Made by a program: the position numbers and the translations under genes
Part shown: positions 1 to 5,498 of the stretch, one piece after another
How the letters are laid out: each line of letters begins with the position of its first letter
Position numbering within the stretch: position 1 is the first letter of the stretch
Notes under the pieces: generated by a model
What the model saw: only the letters and a program-made list of their open reading frames with translations
Told to the model about the DNA's origin: nothing
The model's database searches: none
NCBI GenBank assembly: GCA_002437415.1
Contig: DJPL01000008.1
Location: 1-22,479 of the forward strand
Source of the DNA: Ruminococcaceae bacterium UBA6413
Lineage (GTDB): Bacteria > Bacillota > Clostridia > Oscillospirales > Ruminococcaceae
Length of the DNA: 22,479 bases
Direction of reading: 5' to 3'

Positions 1-6
1 CCCCAA

Positions 7-456
7 CTATTGACAAAGAGCCGTTATGTATAGCCAAAAGTCAGCACGTTCCTCTAAAACGACCACATATCGTCTTTTATCTATGTATAGCTTATATCTA
101 CGGCACTGCTTAGGATTTGTTTGCGGCTGTTGCCATACTTGAACCTTTTCGTTGCAACATACACATTTACACGGTGTGTTTTCTATGATAGCTTTTCCCC
201 AAAGAAGCCGTTGCGCACGCTCTGTAACTATTCTATCCCTCGGATAATTCAATCCCGCTATAATATGGAAAAAAGCTTCTTCTTTACCCTCACATTCGGG
301 GTGTTTTCTGAATTTAACTTCTTTTCCTTGATATATAATTGTGCTTTGCTTTAAATCTTTGAGATAAAACGAATATAAATAATTCTTTGATTCTTCGGAC
401 TCTATTTCATACGGTATTTTGATTAGTTCAGGTAGCCACTCGCACTCTTTATACAT
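7..456 (-). CDS. Phage P1-related hypothetical protein, partner of DUF3800
   Basis: A 149-residue soluble protein whose function I cannot name. I recognise the general pattern of a family often labelled 'phage P1-related protein', which frequently follows a DUF3800 gene. Visible landmarks are HPECEGKEEAFFHII at about residues 52-66, a basic-aromatic stretch RAQRLLWGKAIIEN at about 80-93, a cysteine cluster CKCVCC at 96-101 that could bind metal, and a C-terminal beta-rich YVVVLEERADFWLYITA segment at 130-146. The gene overlaps the end of the DUF3800 gene, so the two are probably translated together. I chose the ATG at 456 because a GGAAGGGGAAA ribosome site precedes it. An in-frame GTG at 477 would add seven residues. 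The family link is from memory; the translated pair is seen directly. Confidence 0.7.
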   Translation of the reverse strand: MYKECEWLPELIKIPYEIESEESKNYLYSFYLKDLKQSTIIYQGKEVKFRKHPECEGKEEAFFHIIAGLNYPRDRIVTERAQRLLWGKAIIENTPCKCVCCNEKVQVWQQPQTNPKQCRRYKLYIDKRRYVVVLEERADFWLYITALCQ

Positions 457-1127
457 CTTTTTGCTTTCCCCTTCCACTTCAAGATATTCATTTTATCCAA
501 TGAGTTAGTTTTATCAATTTCCGAACCGAGCTTTGCCTCGATAAATTTTATCAGGTTGATTTTAGATATGCTCGTGTCATATCTTTTTGATTTGTAACAT
601 ACTAAGCCGGTCAAAAGATCCGCCATTTGTATAAGAGGGAAGTCTTTAGAATCTACGGGTATGACGTTATAGCGGAAAAGACCATGACCGCTGTTATTCA
701 GCACGGTTTGCAATTTAGCACACTTTCTCGCAGACGTTGTATCTTTTTTGTCGAGAAACGCTACATTATTTTGACCTTTTAGGCAATGTTCTAACAATAA
801 ATAATACGTTTTGTAGTAAAAATCATCGTGTGTCTGATGATACTCTTCGTGATGTAATAAGGTTTTGTCGATGATAACTGCCCTGTAATACAAGTCGTCG
901 TTATCCATAAAATATGCTACAAGGTCATGATAAAAGTCGTACTTTGCCGGCGAAATCTTAGTCGATTTTATTTCAAAATCTTCTTCTATGTTATGTTTTG
1001 CTTTTATTGCCTGAATAGCTTTATTGGCTTTTTTGGCTGCTGTTTTAGTACAATAAACAGTACATATTACCATAAATCTATCATCGGTACTTTGCAAATA
1101 ACACGATTCATCGCAAAAATACTGCAT
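423..1127 (-). CDS. DUF3800 domain protein
   Basis: A 234-residue DUF3800-type protein. Members are predicted to have an RNase H-like fold and are found in phages, mobile elements and defence islands, and next to candidate structured RNAs; no biochemical role is established. Here the N-terminal FCDESC (D6, E7) and the C-terminal IQMADLLTG (D170) supply the acidic residues expected of this fold, with VAFLDKKDTT near 122-131 between them. A strong AGGAGG site lies just before the ATG at 1127. Its 3' end overlaps the next minus-strand gene by about 34-55 nt, making a two-gene cassette. It lies beyond the repressor, on the side where phages usually carry the integrase and cargo genes. Family assignment is fairly sure; function is unknown. 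Confidence 0.85.
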   Translation of the reverse strand: MQYFCDESCYLQSTDDRFMVICTVYCTKTAAKKANKAIQAIKAKHNIEEDFEIKSTKISPAKYDFYHDLVAYFMDNDDLYYRAVIIDKTLLHHEEYHQTHDDFYYKTYYLLLEHCLKGQNNVAFLDKKDTTSARKCAKLQTVLNNSGHGLFRYNVIPVDSKDFPLIQMADLLTGLVCYKSKRYDTSISKINLIKFIEAKLGSEIDKTNSLDKMNILKWKGKAKRCIKSASGYLN

Positions 1128-1170
1128 ATTTCCTCCTACTGTTAACTATAAGCGATTTTGCTAAAACAGC

Positions 1171-1587
1171 TTATATCTTTGCAAGTAGCTCCGCTTTTTT
1201 CTGTTCAAATTCTTCTTCTGATATAACACCCTTGTCCTTTAATTCAGCGAGCTTTTCAAGCTGTGTGATGCTATCATCGTTCTTTGCGGGCTCGTCGTGT
1301 GTTTGCACGCCTTTTTTGCTGTTTATTCTTTGTGTTATAGGTATAATCACCTTGAACAGCAGTGCTAACGCCAGGGCGAGAACAACAGTGCAGATTGAGT
1401 AAGGCATGGGAACGAGGCTGAGCATAAGAACACTGAGTATCAGAAGTGCGAAAACCCATGTGATTACGCTTGCGACAAACTTTACCTTTTTGTTAGCTAT
1501 GTTGTGGGATATATAAAGACAAATAAGGCAGATAACGGGGATAGCCACCACTAAAGTGATAAGAATAGATGTGTCTAAATGTAACAT
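1171..1587 (-). CDS. Membrane protein with C-terminal SHOCT domain
   Basis: A 138-residue protein with three predicted hydrophobic helices (about residues 7-27, 37-57 and 62-86), a polar linker, and a C-terminal SHOCT motif (QLEKLAELKDKGVISEEEFE, about 109-128). SHOCT is a short helical module found at the ends of many bacterial and phage membrane or stress proteins and probably mediates oligomerisation. Small membrane proteins beside a repressor are often lysogenic conversion or superinfection-exclusion genes, and that is the inferred role here. It follows the repressor across a hairpin terminator, with an AGGAGA ribosome site before the ATG. No promoter of its own is evident, so expression may rely on read-through. 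Confidence 0.75.
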   Translation of the reverse strand: MLHLDTSILITLVVAIPVICLICLYISHNIANKKVKFVASVITWVFALLILSVLMLSLVPMPYSICTVVLALALALLFKVIIPITQRINSKKGVQTHDEPAKNDDSITQLEKLAELKDKGVISEEEFEQKKAELLAKI

Positions 1588-1615
1588 GATTTTCTCCTTT
1601 AAATTAAATATATGT

Positions 1616-1641
1616 AAAAACAGCTCTTAGGGGCTGTTTTT
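1616..1641 (-). terminator. Rho-independent terminator of repressor 1
   Basis: AAAAACAGC (1616-1624) pairs with GCTGTTTTT (1633-1641). The pairing extends inward through CTC/GGG with one wobble to a TTAG loop. It is flanked by A/T runs on both sides, so it can act in both directions. The repressor stop codon lies at its edge. Confidence 0.75.
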
Positions 1642-1954
1642 ACTTTTTATCGTTACTCTTGAGCTTTAACAGTTCAGCGTATTCAATAACTTTCTTTAAG
1701 TCCTCATCGGAGAGAGAACGAACCTCGTCTAAAAGTTGTTGAGTAGCATTATCAATCTTACTTTTTTCGATGCCAAGTAAGCTATCAACAGATACACTAA
1801 AGTGTACCGCTATTTTCTCTAATATTTCCGAATTAACACTTGCTCCGTTTTGCCACCGTGCAAGGTTACCCGGACTTAACCCTAATGATTTTAGGAGCGG
1901 AGTAGGCTTTTCTCCTCGCTGCTTACACAGCTCAATAAATCTGTCATAAAACAC
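1640..1954 (-). CDS. XRE-family repressor 1 (CI-like)
   Basis: A 104-residue protein with an N-terminal XRE helix-turn-helix (about residues 5-62: LLKSLGLSPGNLARWQNG forms the two key helices; FSVSVDSLLG closes the domain) and a short acidic-basic C-terminal helix instead of a RecA-cleavable peptidase domain. It is likely a lysogeny repressor of the small, non-LexA type. It reads away from a consensus plus-strand promoter at 2015-2043, whose spacer and upstream flank hold two direct repeats that are plausible operators. An AAGGGGG ribosome site precedes the ATG. A terminator sits at its end. DNA-binding family is clear; target site and role are inferred. Confidence 0.9.
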   Translation of the reverse strand: MFYDRFIELCKQRGEKPTPLLKSLGLSPGNLARWQNGASVNSEILEKIAVHFSVSVDSLLGIEKSKIDNATQQLLDEVRSLSDEDLKKVIEYAELLKLKSNDKK

Positions 1955-1990
1955 AAAAATCCCCCTTAAAAACTGTTAGAAATAAACAAA

Positions 1991-2038
1991 AATACACTAA
2001 TGTGAATTTTGTGGTTGACAAATACCTTTTGGTGAATT
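1991..2038. promoter_or_regulatory. Operator-like direct repeats around promoter P1
   Basis: AATAC-N6-GTGAATT occurs at 1991-2008 and again at 2021-2038, 30 bp apart (about three helical turns). The second copy fills the -35/-10 spacer of the plus-strand promoter. A related sequence, TACAC-TAAA-GTGTA, lies inside the repressor gene at 1793-1806. These are probable binding sites for repressor 1; no direct proof. Confidence 0.5.
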
Positions 2039-2043
2039 ATAAT
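2015..2043 (+). promoter_or_regulatory. Consensus sigma-A promoter P1
   Basis: TTGACA at 2015-2020, a 17-bp spacer, and TATAAT at 2038-2043: an exact consensus match. The predicted start is near 2050, inside a TGTAA-N6-TTACA dyad. It faces away from repressor 1 and leads into a small hydrophobic ORF. Confidence 0.85.
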
Positions 2044-2048
2044 AAACG

Positions 2049-2064
2049 TGTAAGAAAAATTACA
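2049..2064. repeat. Start-site dyad, copy 1
   Basis: TGTAAGAAAAATTACA, an inverted repeat (TGTAA/TTACA). The same 16 bp occur at 2687-2702, placed at exactly the same distance after the -10 box. A partial copy in the other orientation (TTTTCTTACA) lies at 3149-3158. Likely a shared operator or start-site element. Confidence 0.6.
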
Positions 2065-2084
2065 AAACGCAGTGAGGTGAGATA

Positions 2085-2168
2085 GTGGCTCCCATAGCAC
2101 TGGTTTTAAACTCAATCGCAATTCTGATACTGACGATTAAGTTAATTTCTGAAAAGCGCAACAAGTGA
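2085..2168 (+). CDS. Small hydrophobic peptide (27 codons), toxin-like
   Basis: A GTG-started ORF of 27 codons, preceded by GAGGTGAGATA at ribosome-site distance and by the consensus promoter P1. The peptide has one hydrophobic segment, APIALVLNSIAILILTI, followed by a basic tail KLISEKRNK. This architecture is seen in type I toxins and holin-like small peptides of Firmicutes, but I see no specific family match. Its last 27 nt overlap, in the opposite direction, the 3' end of the gene at 2142-2357, so the two transcripts would be complementary there. The transcription signals are strong; that it is translated is inference. Confidence 0.4.
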   Translation: MAPIALVLNSIAILILTIKLISEKRNK

Positions 2169-2357
2169 AACTATAAAGCCGCCGACAGCGCATATCCATA
2201 AAATCGCATTTGAAATAGGCTTCCAAATGCTTTTTACTTTATGACTGGTTTCATTAAAGGCTTTTCTCCTTTTGCCAGCTTTATATCGTTTGTGCGCTTT
2301 TGGGTTGTGCTTTACAAACAACTCAATATCTTCGTCTGACATTTTAGGGTTGCTCAT
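2142..2357 (-). CDS. Small single-pass membrane protein
   Basis: A 71-residue protein. It has a charged N-terminal half rich in Lys/Arg/His (about residues 12-45), then one C-terminal transmembrane helix (about 48-68, ISNAILWICAVGGFIVSLVA) and a short basic end. Function unknown. The start overlaps the end of repressor 2 by 14 nt and has a strong AAGGAGG site, so it is co-translated with that regulator. It may act as a membrane partner of the regulator or as an exclusion protein; that is speculation. Confidence 0.7.
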   Translation of the reverse strand: MSNPKMSDEDIELFVKHNPKAHKRYKAGKRRKAFNETSHKVKSIWKPISNAILWICAVGGFIVSLVALFRN

Positions 2358-2592
2358 TGGTAGCCTCCTTGTGCGAATTTGGGTTGTCGGTGCGTCCTAA
2401 CAGATAGTCAACCGAGCAGTCCAAGTAATCAGCAATCTTTGCAAGGCTAAACGATGCCATACCTTTTGTGTCGTTAATCTGACGTATAGCATTTATGCCT
2501 AAAGAAAGGTCAATAAGCATTTGCTCCATGCCTATTTTTTTGCATTTGCATAATTCTTTTATCCGTTCTTTAGTTGTTTGTGCATTGTACAT
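2344..2592 (-). CDS. XRE-family repressor 2
   Basis: An 82-residue protein that is essentially one XRE helix-turn-helix domain. TTKERIKELCKCKKIGMEQM opens it, LSLGINAIRQI is the recognition region, and LAKIADYLDCSVDYLLGRT closes it in the usual way. A longer frame begins at 2631, but the ATG at 2592 is preferred because GCGAGG precedes it at normal distance and the domain starts there. It is divergent from the consensus promoter P2, whose spacer is a perfect 16-bp palindrome, its probable operator. Two XRE regulators each facing a separate strong promoter is unusual. It may be a second switch or an RNA-control repressor. Confidence 0.88.
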   Translation of the reverse strand: MYNAQTTKERIKELCKCKKIGMEQMLIDLSLGINAIRQINDTKGMASFSLAKIADYLDCSVDYLLGRTDNPNSHKEATNEQP

Positions 2593-2629
2593 AAACAGAG
2601 CCTCGCAATTTTGTGTAAGTCTACGAAAC

Positions 2630-2675
2630 ACACGAAAAATCGTTGTTTATCGTTGACACCAACGAAATTTCGTTG
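2630..2675. promoter_or_regulatory. Palindromic operators of repressor 2
   Basis: CAACGAAATTTCGTTG (2660-2675) is a perfect 16-bp palindrome occupying the spacer of promoter P2. An imperfect copy, ACACGAAAAATCGTTG, lies at 2630-2645 (13 of 16 identical), with a further TCGTTG half-site at 2650-2655. They lie between repressor 2 and the plus-strand promoter, the standard position for autoregulation plus repression. Confidence 0.7.
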
Positions 2676-2681
2676 TATAAT
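2653..2681 (+). promoter_or_regulatory. Consensus sigma-A promoter P2
   Basis: TTGACA at 2653-2658, a 17-bp spacer, TATAAT at 2676-2681: again an exact consensus. The predicted start near 2688 falls in the second copy of the TGTAA-N6-TTACA dyad. No ORF follows for about 500 nt; the product is probably the RNA at 2688-3139. Confidence 0.88.
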
Positions 2682-2686
2682 CAAAC

Positions 2687-2702
2687 TGTAAGAAAAATTA
2701 CA
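2687..2702. repeat. Start-site dyad, copy 2
   Basis: TGTAAGAAAAATTACA, identical to 2049-2064 and placed at the same distance from the -10 box. In an RNA starting here its first arm could also pair with CTTACA at 3067-3072, closing the 5' and 3' ends of the predicted RNA. Confidence 0.6.
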
Positions 2703-3139
2703 ACTCAAAAGCCCGTCGGAGCTTGTCCGTCCCAGACCCGCTGACCTTCGGAAAGAAATCCGGGATATAAAATTAGTCAGAATGAAACCGCATAGATTGG
2801 TCGTGCGTTTACCCGACAGAAGATCGGGAGGTGCGAGACGAAAGTCGCTTCCAAATTGTCGACTACAGGATACCTATTCCTCAACAGGTGCTTAACCGTA
2901 TGGCTTACCCATAGGCGATAACTACAGAGCGTCAGCCCGCCCGCTTGAGCGTATTAGGTCCAGGGGTCTAAGTTAACCGTTCCTCGAAGACCGCATCAAA
3001 AGTGATAGAAACGGCGACGGCTCGGAAAGACGAGCAATATGTGAGCGAAAAGGACAGACCTCTTCCCTTACAATCAAGCAATCGAGTAAAAGTATATATC
3101 ATATATCCTCACAAGTATATGATATTACTTTTTACCTCG
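2688..3139 (+). ncRNA. Candidate large structured non-coding RNA (~450 nt)
   Basis: No credible ORF exists in this stretch, yet it has a perfect promoter upstream and a long hairpin at its end. Local hairpins readable by eye are: CGGA/TCCG (2717-2729); CCCGA/TCGGG with a 7-nt loop (2812-2828); GAC-GAAA-GTC with a GNRA loop (about 2837-2846); CC(G)TATGG/CCATAGG (2896-2915); CGC-TTGA-GCG (2943-2952); GGTCT/AGACC (about 2965-2992); ATCA-AAAG-TGAT (2995-3006); GCTCG-GAAAGA-CGAGC (3020-3035). Base composition is richer in GC than the flanks. It may belong to one of the large phage RNA classes (GOLLD, ROOL or similar), but I recognise no diagnostic consensus. No reverse transcriptase, IscB/TnpB or Cas gene is nearby, so retron or guide-RNA roles are not supported. 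Confidence 0.65.
3083..3139 (+). terminator. Long AT-rich hairpin ending the RNA
   Basis: CGAG-TAAAAGTATATATCATATA pairs with TATATGAT-ATTACTTTTTAC-CTCG across a short loop, about 23 bp with small bulges. A T-rich run (TTTGTCAAGTTTT) follows. It is probably the 3' end or terminator of the RNA and insulates the Cro-like gene from P2. Confidence 0.6.
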
Positions 3140-3182
3140 TTTGTCAAGTTTTCTTACAAAAAATCTGAAAAGGGGTGTTGAA

Positions 3183-3368
3183 ATGCGTGACAACCGCTTG
3201 TTTATAGCGGAGGTAAAGAAACAGCTTGCAATAAGGGGTTGGAAGTACGAGCGACTTGCCAAAGAGATAGGCTATCCTATCGGCAGTCTTTACGGCTTTA
3301 TGTCGAATAAGCGAAGTAGCGACCGAATGAGAAATGCAATCGCAAGCGTCCTTGAAATTTCAAGCTAA
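3183..3368 (+). CDS. Small Cro-like helix-turn-helix regulator
   Basis: A 61-residue protein that is a single HTH unit. RLFIAEVKKQLAIRGWKYER forms the leading helices, LAKEIGYPIGSLYGFMSNKR is the turn and recognition helix, and MRNAIASVLEI the closing helix. Its size and place as the first rightward gene after the control region fit a Cro-type early regulator. The ATG at 3183 follows AAAGGGGTG; a TTG upstream at 3141 is in frame but overlaps the hairpin region. A degenerate copy of the start-site dyad (TTGTCAAGTTTTCTTACAA, 3141-3159) lies directly upstream. Function is inferred from fold and position. Confidence 0.8.
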   Translation: MRDNRLFIAEVKKQLAIRGWKYERLAKEIGYPIGSLYGFMSNKRSSDRMRNAIASVLEISS

Positions 3369-3387
3369 GCAAAACGCCGAGCAAGAA

Positions 3388-3424
3388 TGTTGACACCAAA
3401 GGCTGACATTTTCAGTTGTCAACA
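3388..3424. repeat. Inverted repeat in the gap after the Cro-like gene
   Basis: TGTTGACA (3388-3395) and TGTCAACA (3417-3424) are perfect inverted copies. A nested CTGA/TCAG (3403-3415) and outer CGCCG/CGGCG arms (about 3375 and 3435) could extend the fold. It could be an operator for an early regulator or an RNA hairpin. Confidence 0.5.
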
Positions 3425-3442
3425 AGCTACACCCGGCGGAAA

Positions 3443-3476
3443 ACAGAAAGTAAACACAAAATGCTTGACTTTCTGT
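3443..3476 (+). promoter_or_regulatory. 9-bp inverted repeat and AT-rich leader before the next gene
   Basis: ACAGAAAGT (3443-3451) pairs perfectly with ACTTTCTGT (3468-3476), followed by ATTTATTATAGT. It resembles an attenuator/terminator hairpin. TATAGT (3483-3488) could be a -10 box but lacks a well-spaced -35. Confidence 0.4.
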
Positions 3477-3509
3477 ATTTATTATAGTACCGAAAGGGGG
3501 TGATTTTAA

Positions 3510-4007
3510 ATGTCGAAACAGGCGACAAAAGCTTGCGGAAACAGATACTTTGAAGCCCGAATGAGAGCGGCAAAGTTCAACGAGAAACTGTTCACTCGGG
3601 CAGGAGCTTCGGAAGTGATTCCGGGCGTGACAGAAGACAGCCTGAAGAAGTACGAGCTTGACATAAACAGGCCGCCGAACATTGTTGTTGCGCTCATGGC
3701 GGACGCTTATAACGAGCCTGAACTGCGGCAGTGGTACTGTGCAAATGAATGTCCGCTCGGCAAGGATTGCCGAGAGACACCGCCTCAGATGCCTGCCGAA
3801 AGAGCCCTACTGAGATTGCAGAACTCCATATACGAAATGGACGATGTGATTAAGCGGTTATCGCTTCTCATGGAGGACGGCGAGTTAAGCGATGATGAAC
3901 GTCCTCTTATTCCAAAGCTTAAAGAACAGCTGTTAGAGTTCCGCCGCAGAGCTGATGAGAACCTTATAAACCTCGAAAAAGCAGAAAAAACAGGGCGGTT
4001 TACATAA
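3510..4007 (+). CDS. Phage XRE-like early regulator
   Basis: A 165-residue protein. The N-terminal half (about 10-75) reads as a degenerate HTH: FNEKLFTRAGASEVIPGVTE, then DSLKKYELDINRPPNIVVAL. A CANECPLGKDC motif (about 77-87), common to a family of Clostridia phage 'helix-turn-helix' proteins, may bind metal. The C-terminal half (about 95-160) is a long charged helix likely to form a coiled coil. An AAAGGGGGTGA site precedes the ATG. It is probably a second early transcription regulator; the family recognition is moderate and the target is unknown. Confidence 0.75.
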   Translation: MSKQATKACGNRYFEARMRAAKFNEKLFTRAGASEVIPGVTEDSLKKYELDINRPPNIVVALMADAYNEPELRQWYCANECPLGKDCRETPPQMPAERALLRLQNSIYEMDDVIKRLSLLMEDGELSDDERPLIPKLKEQLLEFRRRADENLINLEKAEKTGRFT

Positions 4008-4051
4008 GGGCAAGCCTACAGCGAATAAAATGACGAAAGGAGGTGTCAGCT

Positions 4052-4237
4052 ATGGAATGCGCAGAGCCAAAGATTGCCGAAGAATTTATGATCGGCAACA
4101 CGAAAGTCAGGATAGCAACAGATTACTGTTGCAGAGCTGAGGAAGTGCCGAAAATTCTTGAACGAATTGCAAGAAATGCCTTGGATAGCTTGCGAGCTAA
4201 AGCGTCCATAGCGTGCAATGGCGAAAGTAAAGGATAG
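4052..4237 (+). CDS. Small hypothetical phage protein
   Basis: A 61-residue acidic-to-neutral protein (core motif MIGNTKVRIATDYCCRAEEV, then a helix KILERIARNALDSLRAK) with no family I can name. The ATG at 4052 is favoured over a GTG at 4043 because that GTG is part of the AAAGGAGGTG ribosome site. Its 3' end overlaps the next gene by 20 nt, so the two are probably coupled. A role in early host takeover is typical of this location but unproven. Confidence 0.65.
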   Translation: MECAEPKIAEEFMIGNTKVRIATDYCCRAEEVPKILERIARNALDSLRAKASIACNGESKG

Positions 4238-4433
4238 ACCTGTAACAAGTAAGTTTCTGTATAAAGGTCGCTTCTATACCGTACTGCCAGCGAAATATCC
4301 GAGATATCAGGCGGCAATACTTACGGGAAGCACCTGGACGAGAGTTTCAATCTTCGGCGATAAAATCATCGAGATTGAAGCGGCAATAAAAAGGACAAGC
4401 ATAGCTAAGCTTTTGGCACAGAAAGAGGTGTAA
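4218..4433 (+). CDS. Small basic hypothetical protein
   Basis: A 71-residue basic protein with an apparent beta-rich first half (FLYKGRFYTVLPAKYPRYQA) and a helical second half. No family recognised. It has no good ribosome site of its own and starts inside the preceding gene, which suggests translational coupling. Confidence 0.6.
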   Translation: MAKVKDRPVTSKFLYKGRFYTVLPAKYPRYQAAILTGSTWTRVSIFGDKIIEIEAAIKRTSIAKLLAQKEV

Positions 4434-4438
4434 AAGGA

Positions 4439-4684
4439 ATGAAAAGAAAAAAGGTGATTGCCTTCGTTGTTGCACAGTTCGTAAGAGTATGGGTGACAGC
4501 ATTCGCAGGCATAGCGATATATGTTCCGCTGTCAGCTTTGGCGTATGCCGAACGTGGATACAAAGCCGTTGGCGGCGAGATATTTCCCGTAATTCTTGTT
4601 GTTGCGGCTGTATGGGTTGGCTTTGATTACTGCGCACAGCTGTGGTACAGAAGTATGATAGGCAGGCACGGCGATGAAAATTAA
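4439..4684 (+). CDS. Small two-helix membrane protein
   Basis: An 81-residue protein with two hydrophobic helices (about residues 5-34 and 48-66) separated by a short polar loop, and a basic N-terminus (MKRKK). No family is recognised. It overlaps the next gene by 11 nt. Early phage membrane proteins of this type sometimes change host envelope properties; nothing specific is visible here. Confidence 0.65.
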   Translation: MKRKKVIAFVVAQFVRVWVTAFAGIAIYVPLSALAYAERGYKAVGGEIFPVILVVAAVWVGFDYCAQLWYRSMIGRHGDEN

Positions 4685-5051
4685 AAAGACCTGCATCGTG
4701 TGCGGAAAATCGTTTTTAGCAGCAAATCCGTTGTACTGTATATGTGACGATGAGTGCCGAGCAAAACGGAAGAGCGTGTACAAGAAACGTTACGAAAAAA
4801 CACACGCCGAAGCAATAAGAGAGCAAAGAAGAAAACGCAACGAAAAGTATCGGGAGCAGCATAAAAAGAAATACCATTGCAAAACGTGCGGTGCTGTACT
4901 GCCGAACGGCTGTCAGAAATATTGCTTAGACTGCTTGCTGAGAGCATATCAAAGCGAAGAACAGCGTCCGTGGGCAAAAGATGTTCTGCATAGCCGAGGA
5001 TACGATGAAACAATGATAGAAAGCGAGATTGCAGAAAGGACAAGTAGATGA
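4674..5051 (+). CDS. Double zinc-ribbon, lysine/arginine-rich protein
   Basis: A 125-residue protein with two cysteine clusters. The N-terminal cluster is CIVCGKSF...YCICDDEC (about residues 7-28) and the C-terminal cluster is CKTCGAVL...CQKYCLDC (about 69-87). Between them lies a very basic helix (about 31-66) rich in K, R and E. It probably binds nucleic acid through the basic helix and zinc modules. It resembles 'HNH-like' zinc proteins but lacks an HNH catalytic signature. Overlaps neighbours at both ends (11 nt and the ATGA at 5048). Confidence 0.7.
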   Translation: MKIKKTCIVCGKSFLAANPLYCICDDECRAKRKSVYKKRYEKTHAEAIREQRRKRNEKYREQHKKKYHCKTCGAVLPNGCQKYCLDCLLRAYQSEEQRPWAKDVLHSRGYDETMIESEIAERTSR

Positions 5052-5197
5052 AATTTAAAGTTAGTGCAACCGTTACTACTTACGAAGAAGTGATGAAGAT
5101 TACCTGCGCACTTGCCGGCATTGTGAACAATATCAATGTAACAGACTGCGAAGGCGAGGAGGACGAAGACAGCAATGGCGAAGATAATAAGATATGA
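5048..5197 (+). CDS. Small acidic hypothetical protein
   Basis: A 49-residue ORF that starts at an ATGA overlap with the preceding stop. Its first half reads MKFKVSATVTTYEEVMKITC and its tail is strongly acidic (EGEEDEDSNGED). It overlaps the next gene by 23 nt, and its acidic stretch encodes that gene's GAGGAGG ribosome site. Position and overlaps support a real gene; function unknown. Confidence 0.6.
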   Translation: MKFKVSATVTTYEEVMKITCALAGIVNNINVTDCEGEEDEDSNGEDNKI

Positions 5198-5429
5198 CAA
5201 CCCAATTGTCAAGACTGCCGCAGAAATGAAGCCCGGTGACATCTTCCGTACCGAGTATGGCGATTACGGTAACTGGTGCGAGTTTGTTTTTGAAAGCTGT
5301 AATGCACACTTATTTGATGCGACAGAAACACACTTCCATAGAAAAGGACATACGCAAAGCGAAACGTGCTACAGTATGACAAACATACACAAAGTGGTCT
5401 ATGAGGTTGTCGGTAGAGAATCAGTATAA
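5175..5429 (+). CDS. Small hypothetical protein
   Basis: An 84-residue protein with a beta-rich look (KPGDIFRTEYGDYGNWCEFV) and several His/Cys residues (AHLFDATETHFHRKGHTQSE). No family recognised. A GAGGAGG site lies before the ATG. It closes the first block of small early genes and is followed by a hairpin. Confidence 0.65.
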   Translation: MAKIIRYDNPIVKTAAEMKPGDIFRTEYGDYGNWCEFVFESCNAHLFDATETHFHRKGHTQSETCYSMTNIHKVVYEVVGRESV

Positions 5430-5436
5430 AGGAAAA

Positions 5437-5455
5437 GGCTGTCACAAGGACAGCC
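5437..5455. terminator. 7-bp hairpin after the first early gene block
   Basis: GGCTGTC (5437-5443) and GACAGCC (5449-5455) with a 5-nt loop. It is followed by an A-rich rather than T-rich run on the plus strand, so it would end minus-strand transcripts better. On the plus strand it may be an attenuator or an RNA-stabilising hairpin. Confidence 0.45.
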
Positions 5456-5480
5456 AAAGAAATAAATATAAAAGTGCTAC

Positions 5481-5498
5481 TGTGATGAGTATATCACA
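5481..5498. promoter_or_regulatory. TGTGAT/ATCACA dyad upstream of the recombination genes
   Basis: TGTGAT-N6-ATCACA, a perfect inverted repeat 22 bp before the next ATG. Probable operator or hairpin. It resembles a CRP site only superficially, since the TGTGA/TCACA spacing is 8 rather than 6. Confidence 0.4.

Noticed and set aside
1793..1806. TACAC-TAAA-GTGTA inside repressor 1 as a firm third operator
   Set aside because: It resembles the upstream repeats but lies within codons for the HTH domain end and may be coincidental; mentioned only as a weak lead.
2688..3139. Retron, diversity-generating element or guide RNA
   Set aside because: No reverse transcriptase, IscB/TnpB, Cas or variable-region gene is visible in the window.
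5481..5498. CRP-binding site
   Set aside because: TGTGA and TCACA are 8 bp apart rather than 6, and CRP-type control is not expected in this host group.
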